Counted from the first letter of the stretch, positions 18,441 through 27,480 are shown. The stretch is DNA of 64,000 nucleotides from CAZUVM01 sp964623885 (GCA_964623885.1 CAZUVM010000009.1:1-64000), one strand, 5' to 3'. A program made the numbers and translations. The notes: generated by a model not told the origin, from the sequence alone.

Positions 18441-19808
18441 ATGGTCTCCGACACGATAGCTGCCATCGCTACTCCCGTGGGCGAAGGAGGTCTGGCGGTC
18501 ATCCGAATCTCCGGACCGGCGTCTTTGTCCGTGGCGGATCGATGCTTCGTCGGAATTGGAAAAGCTCCCGCCCTGCCCTCCGGTGCACCGACGCACACCT
18601 TGCATTTGGGTCATGTCATGTGCGATGGCCAGCCGCTGGACGAGGTCCTGTTGGCCGTCATGCGCGCGCCGCGCACTTTCACGCGTGAGGACGTCGTGGA
18701 GATCTCGTGCCACGGCGGACTGTTGCCGGCAAAACTGGTTCTCGAAACGGTGCTCAAAAATGGTGCGCGGTTGGCGGAGCCGGGCGAATTCACCCGCCGC
18801 GCCTTTCTCAATGGTCGCATCGATTTGACCCAGGCGGAAGCCGTTGCCGATCTCATCCATTCTCGAACCGAGCTGGCGATGCGCGCGGCGAACGAACAGC
18901 TCGCCGGGAAACTTTCGCAACGCATCAACCAACTCCGTGAGCAGATGCTGCGCACGCTGGCCCACGTCGAGGCGCACATCGATTTTCCCGATGAAGACAT
19001 TGCGCCGGATACGCAGGCGCAGCTTGTCGACCGGCTCGACCGCGGGGTCGAATTCATGGACGAACTGCTGCGGACGGCCAACGAAGGGCAGATCCTCCGC
19101 CGCGGCATCCGGGCGGCGATCATCGGCCGGCCGAACGCCGGCAAATCCAGCCTGCTCAATCAGCTCCTGGGCCACGAGCGGGCTATTGTCTCCGCCATCC
19201 CCGGCACAACTCGTGACACCATCGAGGAAACCGCCAATATTCGCGGCTTGCCGGTCGTATTTATCGATACGGCGGGATTGCGGGAAGCAAGGGATGAGAT
19301 CGAAGTGGAGGGCATTCGCCGCAGCCGGCAATCGCTCCAACGAGCAGAGTTTCTGCTGCATGTGCTCGACGCGTCCGAACCGCTGACCGGCGCCGATAAG
19401 GAATACCTTGACGAGTTCGCGGGCAAGAAACGGATTTTGGTCCGCAACAAGATCGATCTGCCGGCGCGCCTGGAGTTGCCTGCCAAGGGGAGTGGCGTAG
19501 TGGACGTTTCCTGCCTGACTGGCCAGGGTGTCGAGCGCCTGAAAGACGCCATTAAAGAACTGGTTTGGTCGGGAGATATCAAAGCCGAAATGCTCGAAGT
19601 CATGATCAATTCCCGGCACCAGGAAGCGCTGAGTCGTGCCCGAACGGCCGCGTTGCGTACTCTTGAGGCATTGCGCAGCGCAAAACCGTTGGAGCTTGTG
19701 GCGATGGAGTTGCGCATTTCCGTGAACGCCGTCGGCGAGATCGTTGGCCAGACAACCACCGAAAATTTGCTCGACATGATTTTTAGTCAGTTCTGTATTG
19801 GAAAATAA
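18441..19808 (+). CDS. mnmE: tRNA uridine-5-carboxymethylaminomethyl modification GTPase
   Basis: MnmE works with MnmG to modify U34 of tRNAs reading split codon boxes. The 455-aa protein starts DTIAAIATPVGEGGLAVIRISGP (formyl-THF-binding N-domain). It has the G domain inserted in the helical domain: G1 GRPNAGKS at residues 229-236, G3 DTAGLRE and G4 NKID. It ends with the invariant FCIGK containing the catalytic Cys. All key parts are present and the length is standard. The GH51 gene begins only a few bases after its stop, so it may be partly co-transcribed with mnmE despite unrelated function. Confidence 0.97.
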   Translation: MVSDTIAAIATPVGEGGLAVIRISGPASLSVADRCFVGIGKAPALPSGAPTHTLHLGHVMCDGQPLDEVLLAVMRAPRTFTREDVVEISCHGGLLPAKLVLETVLKNGARLAEPGEFTRRAFLNGRIDLTQAEAVADLIHSRTELAMRAANEQLAGKLSQRINQLREQMLRTLAHVEAHIDFPDEDIAPDTQAQLVDRLDRGVEFMDELLRTANEGQILRRGIRAAIIGRPNAGKSSLLNQLLGHERAIVSAIPGTTRDTIEETANIRGLPVVFIDTAGLREARDEIEVEGIRRSRQSLQRAEFLLHVLDASEPLTGADKEYLDEFAGKKRILVRNKIDLPARLELPAKGSGVVDVSCLTGQGVERLKDAIKELVWSGDIKAEMLEVMINSRHQEALSRARTAALRTLEALRSAKPLELVAMELRISVNAVGEIVGQTTTENLLDMIFSQFCIGK

Positions 19809-19812
19809 ATCT

Positions 19813-21429
19813 ATGAATGGAATGACCCGGCGGCGGTTCCTGCAGCAGGCGGCAATTGGGGGCGCGGCTATCTGCGTGGCGAGTTCCTCGAGGTCGGCGG
19901 CTTCCAGTTCCAAAGTGGAGATTCTCCTCGACGAGTCGATCGGCACCATCTCGGCCGACCTCTACGGCCATTTTACCGAGCACATCGGTGGTGTCATCTA
20001 CGACGGCATTTGGGTTGGTGAAGGTTCCGCAATACCGAACCAGGATGGAATCCGCACTGCGTTGGTCGAACACATGCGGCGGCTGAAGCCATCGGTCGTG
20101 CGCTGGCCGGGTGGTTGCTTCGCTGACAGCTATAATTGGCGCGACGGAATCGGCCCGCGGTCGCAACGGCCCCGGCGGACCAATTTCTGGATCGACGAAC
20201 GTTTCCTGCAGAGCGTGCCTGATGGTCCCGCGAAATATGACCCAAACGAATTTGGCACTAACGAGTTCATGCGCTTTTGCCAATTGATAGGAGCGCAACC
20301 CTACCTGGCGGCGAACGTGCGCAGCAACACGCCGCGCGACTTTGACGAGTGGGTTGAGTATTGCAACTCACCTGCCGGGAAAACCACGTTGGCCGATCAG
20401 CGTTCCGCCAACGGCAGTCGGGATCCTTTTAGCGTCCGTTTCTGGGGCGTGGGGAACGAGTCGTGGGGTTGCGGCGGGAATTTTACCCCGGAAGAATACG
20501 CCACCGAGTTTCGACGGTTCACCGCCTGGGTTCCTCGATACGGCGTGCCCCTGGCGTTCATCGGTTCCGGGCCGAACGGCGGTGATCTTGATTGGACGCG
20601 GCGGTTTTTCGCGCATCTCACCGAACGGGACCGTGGATTGGTCCGCACGCTTTATGGTTGGGCTTTGCATTATTACTGCGGCACCGCAGGCAAAGGGAAC
20701 GCGATCGATTTCACCGTCGATGATTGGTACGAACTCCTCAATAAAGCGATTCGGATGGAGAAGCTCATCACCGATCACTGGGGAGTAATGGGCGAAGTCG
20801 ACCGGCAACACCGGGTCAAGTTGGTCGTGGATGAATGGGGCGCCTGGCATCACGCCGGCACCGAAGTGGCCCCGACACACTTGTTCGGGCAAACCTCCAC
20901 GCTCCGCGACGCGCTCGTTTCTGCGCTGACCCTGGACATTTTCAACCGGCACGCCGACAAAGTCGCCATGGCCAATGTGGCCCAACTGATTAACAACCTT
21001 CATTCACTGTTTTTGGCGCGCGAGGATAAATTCGTTGCTACACCCAATTTTCACGTGTTCGAAATGTACGCCGCGCATCACGGCGGCCAGTCACTGCGAA
21101 CTATGTTCAATGTTCCTGAGTCTGGTTCCGGCAGTCACTCCATCGCTGCGCTCTCCGGGTCGGCTTCCCGGCACGATAACCAAATCGTCCTCACGATCGT
21201 GAACAGCAGCGCCACCGAACCCCAACAGGCAGAACTCTCCGTCCGCGGTGCCACCGTCCGAAGCGCCGCAGGCCAGGTGCTTACCGCCGAAGATATACAC
21301 GCGCACAATACCTTTGATATTCCGCACGCCGTGGAACCCCGCGCAGCCGAAATCCATGCTTCCGCCACCGACTTCCACCACACCTTTCCGCCAGCATCAA
21401 TCACGAGGCTTACCTTGCAATTAGGATGA
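19813..21429 (+). CDS. Alpha-L-arabinofuranosidase, GH51 family, Tat-exported
   Basis: A glycoside hydrolase releasing arabinofuranosyl side chains from arabinoxylan or arabinan. The N-terminus has a twin-arginine signal (TRRRFLQQAAIGGAAICVA), so a folded protein is exported. GH51 hallmarks are visible: YGHFTEHIGG, RWPGGCFADSYNWRDGIGPR, the acid/base E216 in GNESWGCGG and the nucleophile E341 in VDEWGAWH. The C-terminal region is the usual beta-sandwich. The ATG at 19813 is preferred because a TTG at 19798 would overlap mnmE; an internal ATG at 19822 would also keep the Tat motif. Length (538 aa) suits GH51. Confidence 0.93.
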   Translation: MNGMTRRRFLQQAAIGGAAICVASSSRSAASSSKVEILLDESIGTISADLYGHFTEHIGGVIYDGIWVGEGSAIPNQDGIRTALVEHMRRLKPSVVRWPGGCFADSYNWRDGIGPRSQRPRRTNFWIDERFLQSVPDGPAKYDPNEFGTNEFMRFCQLIGAQPYLAANVRSNTPRDFDEWVEYCNSPAGKTTLADQRSANGSRDPFSVRFWGVGNESWGCGGNFTPEEYATEFRRFTAWVPRYGVPLAFIGSGPNGGDLDWTRRFFAHLTERDRGLVRTLYGWALHYYCGTAGKGNAIDFTVDDWYELLNKAIRMEKLITDHWGVMGEVDRQHRVKLVVDEWGAWHHAGTEVAPTHLFGQTSTLRDALVSALTLDIFNRHADKVAMANVAQLINNLHSLFLAREDKFVATPNFHVFEMYAAHHGGQSLRTMFNVPESGSGSHSIAALSGSASRHDNQIVLTIVNSSATEPQQAELSVRGATVRSAAGQVLTAEDIHAHNTFDIPHAVEPRAAEIHASATDFHHTFPPASITRLTLQLG

Positions 21430-21625
21430 GGTTCAAATCCGGTAAGGACGCTTCCTCGGCGTTCCCAAACTCATTGGCCACGGCACATCCCGGTGGTGAG
21501 GCAACAACGCCAAACTCCTTTGCCGCTTGACGTCGCGTTGACATCCCGATGGCTTTAGGCCACTTTCCCCCAACTTTGCGCCGGATTTGCCACATTTCCA
21601 AACCGCGTGTAAGAGTCTTTTAGCG

Positions 21626-24448
21626 ATGGGTAAAGCTTTAATCATTGCCGAAAAACCGTCAGTCGCGAGCGATATTGCCCGGGCCCTCGGCGGTTTCAAA
21701 AAGCAGGAAGATTACTTCGAGAGCGATCAGTATGTCCTCTCGTCGGCCGTGGGGCACTTGCTTGAGTTGACCGTGCCGGCTGGAGTTGAGGCCGCCCGGG
21801 GCAAATGGTCTTTTGCGCACCTGCCCGTCATTCCGCCGCATTTCGACCTGCAACCGCTCGAAAAAAGCGCAAACCGACTCAAAACGATTACGAAACTAAT
21901 CAAGCGCAAAGACGTGGACGCGTTGATCAATGCGTGCGATGCCGGTCGCGAGGGTGAACTCATTTTCCGGAACATCGTTCGTTATACGAAGGCCAAACAG
22001 CCCTCTCGCCGATTGTGGTTGCAATCGATGACCCCCGCCGCCATCCGCGATGGCTTTTCCAATTTACGCAGCGATCCCGAAATGCAACCGCTGGCCGATG
22101 CTGCCGTCAGTCGTTCCGAGGCCGATTGGCTTGTCGGCATTAACGGAACGCGCGCCATGACCGCCTTCAACTCGAAGTCCGGCGGTTTTTTCAAAACCAC
22201 CGTTGGTCGCGTCCAAACGCCGACCCTGGCTATCGTGGTCGAGCGCGAACAACGCATCCGCAAGTTCGTCCCGCGCGATTATTGGGAAGTGATAGGTACA
22301 TTCGCGGCCGAAGCCGGGAATTATACCGGGAAGTGGTTCGATGAAAAATTTATTCGCCCCGATAAAGATGGCGACCCGGATCTCAAGCCAGAACGGCTTT
22401 GGGAACGGGAAAAGGCCGAAGCCATTCGCGAGAAGTGCCTCGGCAAATCTGGCGTTGTTACCGAGGAAAGCAAGCCCAGCACGCAGCTCTCGCCTTTACT
22501 CTACGATCTGACGAGCCTGCAACGCGAAGCCAACAGCCGCTTTGGATTCAGCGCTTCCAACACGCTCAAATTGGCGCAAGCCCTTTACGAACGGCATAAA
22601 GTCCTGACCTATCCGCGCACCGACTCGCGCGCCTTACCAGAAGATTACCAGGCGAACGTTCGCGGCACCCTTACGATGCTTACGCACACCGCGTATGCTC
22701 CATTCGCGGATACGATTCTGAAGAACAGTTGGGTCAAACCGAACAAACGCATTTTCAACAACGCTAAAGTTTCGGATCACTTTGCCATCATTCCCACCAC
22801 GGAGCCGCCCAAAGGGTTGAACGAACCGGAACAGAAGCTCTACGACATGGTGGCCAGGCGGTTCCTGGCGGTGTTTTATCCCGCTGCAGAGTTTCTGGAA
22901 ACGATTCGAATCACTCGCGTCGAAAGCGAACCCTTTAAGAGCGTCGGCAAGGTTCTGGTCAACCCCGGCTGGCTGGCCGTTTACGGCAAAGAAGCACAGC
23001 CCGAAGATGCGCCTACCCTGGCGCCGGTGAAACCGAACGAGACGGTGAAGACGGCTGAAATCGATGTGAAGCAAAGCCAAACGCGTCCCCCTGCCCGCTT
23101 CACTGAAGCCACGCTGCTCGGCGCAATGGAAGGCGCCGGCAAGCTCGTCGAGGACGAGGAATTGCGCGAGGCGATGAGCGAGAAAGGTTTGGGCACGCCG
23201 GCTACGCGTGCCGCCATCATTGAGGGGCTGATTTACGAGCAATACTTGCTGCGCCAGGGCAAGGACTTGCAAGCCACTGCCAAGGCATTTTCCTTGATGG
23301 AGTTGCTCAACGGACTGGGCATACCCGAGTTGACGAAACCCGAGTTGACGGGCGATTGGGAATTCCAATTGCGCCAGGTCCAGCGCCGCCAAAAGAGCCG
23401 CGACGAATTCATGGCGGGAATCGTCGATATGACCCGCCACATCGTTGACCGCGCGAAAAAATTCGAGCTCGATACCATTCCCGGTGATTTTGGCGTTTTG
23501 CAAACCCCATGCCCGAAATGTGGCGGCGAAGTGCATGAACGCTATAAGGCATTCCAGTGCGTCAAATGCGATTTCTCGATTTGGAAGATTATCGGCGGCC
23601 GTTTATTCGAAAGTCAGGAAATCGACCAGCTCATTCGCGATCGACAGCTTGGACCCCTGCAGGGTTTCCGCAGCCGCATGGGCAAACCGTTCGCTGCGGT
23701 CCTGAAGCTGAACGCGGAGAATAAGGCCGAGTTCGATTTTGGCCCCGACCAGCGCAATGGCGAGGGCGCGGAGCAGGAGGTGGATTTCAGCGGCCAGGAG
23801 CCCGTCGGCAAATGTCCCAAGTGCGGCAATCGCATCTTTGAGACGGCGATGCATTATGTCTGCGAAAAATCCGTGGGGCCAAACAAGAGCTGTGATTTCC
23901 GCCGCATTGGCAAGGTGATTCTCCAGCAGCCGGTTGAGCGCGCTCAGGCCGAAAAGCTGCTGGCCGCCGGCAAAACCGATCTGCTCGACAAATTCATTTC
24001 CAAAAGGAATCGGCCGTTCAAGGCCTACCTGGTTCTCAAGGACGGCGCAGTAGGGTTTGAATTCGAACCCCGGCCAGCGCGGAAGCGGAAAGGGGCGGGG
24101 GCCGCTCAACCCAAGGCCCCGGAACCGAAGCTGGATTTTACCGGTCAGGAGCCGCTGGTCGAGTGCCCCAAATGCGGCGGAAAGGTGTTCGAAACTGAAA
24201 GCGCGTACGTTTGCGAAAAGTCGCAGGCCGATAAGAAGCCGTGCAAGTTCAAGATCAACAAAGCTATTTTGCAGCAGCCGATTGACCGCGCCCAGGCGGT
24301 CAAATTGATCAAGGAAGGCCGCACTGAATTACTCAAACAGTTTGTTTCCAAAGCGGGCCGACCGTTCTCCGCCTACCTCGTGATGGATGATTTGGGAAAA
24401 GTGACGTTTGAATTTCCGCCGCGGGATGAAGGCAGTTCCCAATCTTAA
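21626..24448 (+). CDS. topB: DNA topoisomerase III-like type IA topoisomerase with zinc-ribbon/C-repeat tail
   Basis: A type IA topoisomerase of 940 aa. The Toprim domain (ALIIAEKPSVASDIARALGG; NACDAGREGE) begins the protein and the catalytic tyrosine is Y329 in TYPRTDSRALP. After about residue 620 come three Cys4 zinc modules (CPKCGGEVHERYKAFQCVKC, CPKCGNRIFETAMHYVCEKS..., CPKCGGKVFETESAYVCEKS...). Each is followed by a topoisomerase C-terminal repeat (GKPFAAVLKL, NRPFKAYLVLKDG, GRPFSAYLVMDD). The ATG at 21626 matches the family N-terminus. The stop codon lies in a TCTTAA hexamer of the repeat array that bounds the downstream element, so the extreme C-terminus may have been altered by an insertion. 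Confidence 0.92.
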   Translation: MGKALIIAEKPSVASDIARALGGFKKQEDYFESDQYVLSSAVGHLLELTVPAGVEAARGKWSFAHLPVIPPHFDLQPLEKSANRLKTITKLIKRKDVDALINACDAGREGELIFRNIVRYTKAKQPSRRLWLQSMTPAAIRDGFSNLRSDPEMQPLADAAVSRSEADWLVGINGTRAMTAFNSKSGGFFKTTVGRVQTPTLAIVVEREQRIRKFVPRDYWEVIGTFAAEAGNYTGKWFDEKFIRPDKDGDPDLKPERLWEREKAEAIREKCLGKSGVVTEESKPSTQLSPLLYDLTSLQREANSRFGFSASNTLKLAQALYERHKVLTYPRTDSRALPEDYQANVRGTLTMLTHTAYAPFADTILKNSWVKPNKRIFNNAKVSDHFAIIPTTEPPKGLNEPEQKLYDMVARRFLAVFYPAAEFLETIRITRVESEPFKSVGKVLVNPGWLAVYGKEAQPEDAPTLAPVKPNETVKTAEIDVKQSQTRPPARFTEATLLGAMEGAGKLVEDEELREAMSEKGLGTPATRAAIIEGLIYEQYLLRQGKDLQATAKAFSLMELLNGLGIPELTKPELTGDWEFQLRQVQRRQKSRDEFMAGIVDMTRHIVDRAKKFELDTIPGDFGVLQTPCPKCGGEVHERYKAFQCVKCDFSIWKIIGGRLFESQEIDQLIRDRQLGPLQGFRSRMGKPFAAVLKLNAENKAEFDFGPDQRNGEGAEQEVDFSGQEPVGKCPKCGNRIFETAMHYVCEKSVGPNKSCDFRRIGKVILQQPVERAQAEKLLAAGKTDLLDKFISKRNRPFKAYLVLKDGAVGFEFEPRPARKRKGAGAAQPKAPEPKLDFTGQEPLVECPKCGGKVFETESAYVCEKSQADKKPCKFKINKAILQQPIDRAQAVKLIKEGRTELLKQFVSKAGRPFSAYLVMDDLGKVTFEFPPRDEGSSQS

Positions 24449-24449
24449 A

Positions 24450-24480
24450 TCTTACTCGTAATCTTAATCTTAATCCTCCT
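24450..24480 (+). repeat. Left inverted-repeat arm of the four-helix-bundle element
   Basis: This 31-base arm is a run of hexamers (TCTTAC TCGTAA TCTTAA TCTTAA TCCTCC T). It matches the reverse complement of 24904-24934 at 28 of 31 positions. A further TCTTAA hexamer just left of it contains the stop codon of the topoisomerase gene. Confidence 0.85.
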
Positions 24481-24492
24481 AACTTCCTTAGA

Positions 24493-24903
24493 GTGAACCC
24501 CGCTCCCAGCCAACCGCTCCACCTTCTCGATCATGAGAAGCTGACGGTTTACCGCGAATCACTGGCCTTCATTGCGTGGCTACAGCCTCTGATGCGGGAC
24601 TTGCCCAAAACGCTTGCTGCTCGTGACCAGCTGGATCGGGCGAGTACTTCCGTCGTGTTAAACCTTGCTGAGGGTAACGGCAAGTTTACCAAGGCGGATC
24701 GCTGCCGTTTTTTTGATATCTCACGAGGTTCAGCTTTGGAATGCGCAGCCGCACTCGACATTATATCCACGCAGGGTCGCTTGCCTCCAGGCGAGATTGC
24801 TGCCGGGAAGGACCGGTTGCGCAACATAGTTTCAATGCTTGTTGGGCTTATAAAAGCTAACTCCGACTACCGGCTTCACGAAGATCAGGTCGAGGAGGCT
24901 TAG
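24493..24903 (+). CDS. Four-helix-bundle protein (S23/IVP, TIGR02436 family) inside inverted repeats
   Basis: A 136-aa helical protein of the S23/IVP family, first known from intervening sequences in 23S rRNA genes but common as free-standing genes; its function is unresolved. Recognisable pieces are LLDHEKLTVYRESLAFIAWL, RDQLDRASTSVVLNLAEGNGK, RCRFFDISRGSALECAAALDI and a C-terminal helix with LVGLIKAN. The GTG at 24493 is the likely start, with no strong Shine-Dalgarno. The gene is tightly enclosed by hexamer-type inverted repeats. Its TAG stop is in the same frame as the recombinase downstream, so stop-codon readthrough or re-initiation would link the two. Confidence 0.85.
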   Translation: MNPAPSQPLHLLDHEKLTVYRESLAFIAWLQPLMRDLPKTLAARDQLDRASTSVVLNLAEGNGKFTKADRCRFFDISRGSALECAAALDIISTQGRLPPGEIAAGKDRLRNIVSMLVGLIKANSDYRLHEDQVEEA

Positions 24904-24934
24904 AGCAGGATTAAGATTACGATTACGATTAAGA
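24904..24934 (-). repeat. Right inverted-repeat arm of the four-helix-bundle element
   Basis: Read on the minus strand it is TCTTAA TCGTAA TCGTAA TCTTAA TCCTGC T, matching the left arm at 28 of 31 positions. It begins directly after the TAG of the four-helix-bundle gene and occupies the place where the start codon of the recombinase would be expected. Confidence 0.85.
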
Positions 24935-25047
24935 CCCAAAACGAAACTCCAGGCGCGCCCCCCGACACCTGGCTCACCAAATTCCTTACCCATCTCGCTA
25001 CGGATCGCGGCGCCTCGGCCTATACCCAACGCAATTACCGCCAGGCA

Positions 25048-25893
25048 TTGCTCGAGTTTTCTCAATGGCACCAGGAAGAACGGAAGCAGACGCCCGCTTG
25101 GGAGAAGTTTCAACGGGACGACTTCCGGGCTTACTTGCGCTATCTTGGTCGACATAACCTCGGACGCGCTGCGATTCAACTCCGATTTTGCGCCCTGCGC
25201 ACGTTCTACAAATTCCTTATCCGGCATGGTGTGGTGCCGGTTTCGCCGATCCGGAATTTATCGCTGCCGAAACTGGCGCGGAGGCTGCCGAAGTTCTTGA
25301 CCCGGGAACAAATGGCAACATTGCTTGAGGCGCCATTAAAATTGCTTCCTGCGTCCGGCGCGGACAAGGCTGGCCGTGCCAAAGCCGTCGCACTTTGTCA
25401 CCGGGACGTTGCCATCCTCGAGACGATTTACTCCTGCGGGTTGCGCATCAGCGAAGCCTGTGGATTGCAGGCGCAGGACCTCGACTGGCACGAACGTCTG
25501 GTGCGCGTGCGCGGCAAGGGCAAAAAGGAAAGGCTGATCCCTATTGGCAGCCCGGCGCTACAGGCGATTGAGGCCTATTGGAAGCTGCTATCCCAGCCGC
25601 CCGGCGGGCTCTCGCCTGTTTTCTTCGCCAGTTCCGGCAAACCGCGCCCGGTGCAAGCCCGTGATTTGCAATTGCGCTTGAAAAAATACCTCGCGATTGC
25701 TGGTTTGGATCCCAATCTCAGCCCTCATAAACTGCGTCATAGCTACGCGACACATCTGCTGGATGCTGGCGCCGACTTGCGCAGCGTTCAGGAACTGCTC
25801 GGCCATGCCCACCTGGTCACGACCCAGGTCTACACGCACGTTAGCACTGAAAGGCTGAAGAAGGCCTACGACCAGGCTCACCCGAGAGCATGA
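25048..25893 (+). CDS. Tyrosine recombinase, XerC/XerD type, with unresolved N-terminus
   Basis: Site-specific recombinase of the Xer type. All catalytic residues are visible: Arg in CGLRISEACGL, Lys in GKGKKERLIPIG, H-x-x-R in HKLRHSYATHLL, His in LLGHAHLVTTQ and Tyr in VYTHVS. The TTG at 25048 is the first accepted start codon after the previous stop. However, conserved SAM-like N-terminal sequence (DTWLTKFLTHLATDRGAS, then YTQRNYRQAL) is encoded in frame from about 24958. Between the TAG at 24901 and 24958 only ATT codons could serve as starts. The original start seems displaced by the adjacent element, so the protein may be truncated, use a rare start, or arise by readthrough. Confidence 0.85.
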   Translation: MLEFSQWHQEERKQTPAWEKFQRDDFRAYLRYLGRHNLGRAAIQLRFCALRTFYKFLIRHGVVPVSPIRNLSLPKLARRLPKFLTREQMATLLEAPLKLLPASGADKAGRAKAVALCHRDVAILETIYSCGLRISEACGLQAQDLDWHERLVRVRGKGKKERLIPIGSPALQAIEAYWKLLSQPPGGLSPVFFASSGKPRPVQARDLQLRLKKYLAIAGLDPNLSPHKLRHSYATHLLDAGADLRSVQELLGHAHLVTTQVYTHVSTERLKKAYDQAHPRA

Positions 25894-26035
25894 CGCGTGG
25901 TAAAGACGCCGTCCCCGGTGTCCCTGACTAATAGCCGGGAGTGGGTAAGGGGCCGGCCCCGTCCCCAGCGTCCTTCAACGTGTCTCGAATTATTTTGGGA
26001 CCGCCGAGGACGGCGTTCCTACCATCGGCGGGGGG

Positions 26036-26572
26036 CTATTTCTTCGCCGGAGCGTTCGTCGCGGCTTTCGCCAATTCCTCCTGCTGCTTGTTCCACTTGT
26101 TGGCGAGTTCATTAAAGTCGGCAGCCATCTTATTAAACTTCTTCACCATCTCGTTGCGCTCTTCGGCGATTTTTGCAATTTCCTCGTTCTGCTGTTTAAT
26201 TTCGTCGTTCTGTCGTTTAATATTGTCGTTGGCCGTTTGCATCGCGTCCTTATAAACCTCGATTTGGTGCTGGGCCCGATCCAATTCGTTCGTGGCCTTG
26301 TCGAGGCTTCTGCCCAAGAGGTCGATAGTAGCCTCGTTGGTTTTGACCGTCTGAGTTAGTTGATTCTTCAGCCCATCGAGGCGCTGAATTTCCGTCTCAT
26401 CCCGCTTGACGTTGGCTTCGAGGTCGATAATCCGCTGGGCTTTGTCGTGCACTGAGTCGGTTAGGGCTTGCACATCCTTGCGGAGTTGTGTCTCGCGGAC
26501 CCATTGAAAGGATATGAGCCCGCATAAGGCGAGCGCGAAAAAAATCAGCAGGTTCTGCAGGAACGTTTTCAT
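26036..26572 (-). CDS. Single-pass membrane coiled-coil protein
   Basis: I recognise no named family. The 178-aa protein has one N-terminal TM helix (about residues 5-22, LQNLLIFFALALCGLISF) followed by about 140 residues of heptad-like coiled coil rich in Glu, Lys, Gln and Asn (KRQNDEIKQQNEEIAKIAEERNEMVKKFNKM). It ends in a short Ala/Pro/Lys tail. It lies 45 bp downstream of exbD on the same strand, so it is probably the last gene of the exbB-exbD-exbD operon. It could be a periplasmic spacer or partner of that energy-transducing complex (inference). Confidence 0.75.
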   Translation of the reverse strand: MKTFLQNLLIFFALALCGLISFQWVRETQLRKDVQALTDSVHDKAQRIIDLEANVKRDETEIQRLDGLKNQLTQTVKTNEATIDLLGRSLDKATNELDRAQHQIEVYKDAMQTANDNIKRQNDEIKQQNEEIAKIAEERNEMVKKFNKMAADFNELANKWNKQQEELAKAATNAPAKK

Positions 26573-26617
26573 TTAACTTTACAGAATTGTGTCCCTAAAG
26601 AGCGTTTGAATTCACAT

Positions 26618-27046
26618 TTATTGGCTCTGACTCGGCGCCTTGGACGCCGCGATTGAGAAGGACACTTTGCGAACACCAGCAGCGTAAACCACCTGCAACA
26701 CCCGCGTAATTGCGCCATGTTTGGTGTCCGTATCCGCGGTAATGTATACCGGCGAATTAGAGCGAATCAGGAAGCGGTTGGAAAGATAGCTGCTTAGTTG
26801 CGCCAGATCGACCTGCGTCTTCTCAATGTAAGCCAGGCCGGCCTTATCCACGCCGATGTTAAGAATATCGGGCGTGAAATCGCGCTTGGCGGTAACTGCC
26901 GACGGCAGCGTGACATTCACCGATTGCAGTTTGATCATGCTCAGGCTCGCCAGCATGAACGAGGCGAGCAGGAAGAACATGATATCGATCAGCGGGATGA
27001 TCTCGATGCGGGCGCGCCTATGCGGGTGGGGAGATCCGATTTTCAT
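26618..27046 (-). CDS. exbD: Biopolymer transport protein ExbD/TolR, second copy
   Basis: A 142-aa ExbD/TolR protein: short cytoplasmic N-terminus, one TM helix holding the essential aspartate (IPLIDIMFFLLASFMLASL, residues 18-36), then the periplasmic ExbD fold (PVYITADTDTKHGAITRVLQVVYAAGVRKVSFSI). Together with ExbB it uses the proton gradient to energise TonB. The gene begins 6 bp after the stop of a paralogue that is near-identical in the membrane segment but different in the periplasmic part, so the two may form a heterodimer. Confidence 0.92.
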   Translation of the reverse strand: MKIGSPHPHRRARIEIIPLIDIMFFLLASFMLASLSMIKLQSVNVTLPSAVTAKRDFTPDILNIGVDKAGLAYIEKTQVDLAQLSSYLSNRFLIRSNSPVYITADTDTKHGAITRVLQVVYAAGVRKVSFSIAASKAPSQSQ

Positions 27047-27052
27047 CGCCGC

Positions 27053-27475
27053 TTAGTGTTTGCTGCCCGGCGCGGAAGCAATGGCAAACGAGACGTTTTG
27101 GATGCCCGTTCCCCGCACCATGTCCAGCACATGGATGATCATCCCATGGGTGGCATCTTCATTGCCCGTAATGTAGACCGGCACCGTCGCATTCGTCTTG
27201 ATCTTGGCCGTCAGCAGTTTTTCCACGTCGGGGTAACTAATCTGCTGCTTGTTAATGGTGATATTGCCGAATTGGTCCACGTTCAGTTTCACCATGTCCG
27301 GTTCCTTATCCCGCCGTGCTACCGTGGCCGTGGGCAGGTTCATCTTAATCGATTGCAGCCGCATCATGCTCAGGCTCGCCAGCATGAACGACGCGAGGAG
27401 GAAGAACATGATGTCGATCAGCGGAATGATCTCGATCCGCGCCTTCTTCTCCGGATATGGCGACCCAATCTTCAC
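27053..27475 (-). CDS. exbD: Biopolymer transport protein ExbD/TolR, first copy
   Basis: A 140-aa ExbD/TolR protein with TM helix IPLIDIMFFLLASFMLASL carrying the proton-path aspartate and a periplasmic domain ending VPVYITGNEDATHGMIIHVLDMVRGTGIQNVSFAI. The GTG at 27475 is taken as start: it lies 5 bp after the exbB stop, aligns with the N-terminus of the second copy (KIGSPYPEKKARIEI), and any longer frame would overlap exbB with non-homologous sequence. Co-translated with exbB and the second exbD. Confidence 0.9.
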   Translation of the reverse strand: MKIGSPYPEKKARIEIIPLIDIMFFLLASFMLASLSMMRLQSIKMNLPTATVARRDKEPDMVKLNVDQFGNITINKQQISYPDVEKLLTAKIKTNATVPVYITGNEDATHGMIIHVLDMVRGTGIQNVSFAIASAPGSKH

Positions 27476-27480
27476 CTGGC

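Noticed and set aside
21429..21445. GGTTCAAATCC, resembling a tRNA T-arm
   Set aside because: The flanking bases do not form a T-stem and no acceptor, D or anticodon arm can be built around it.
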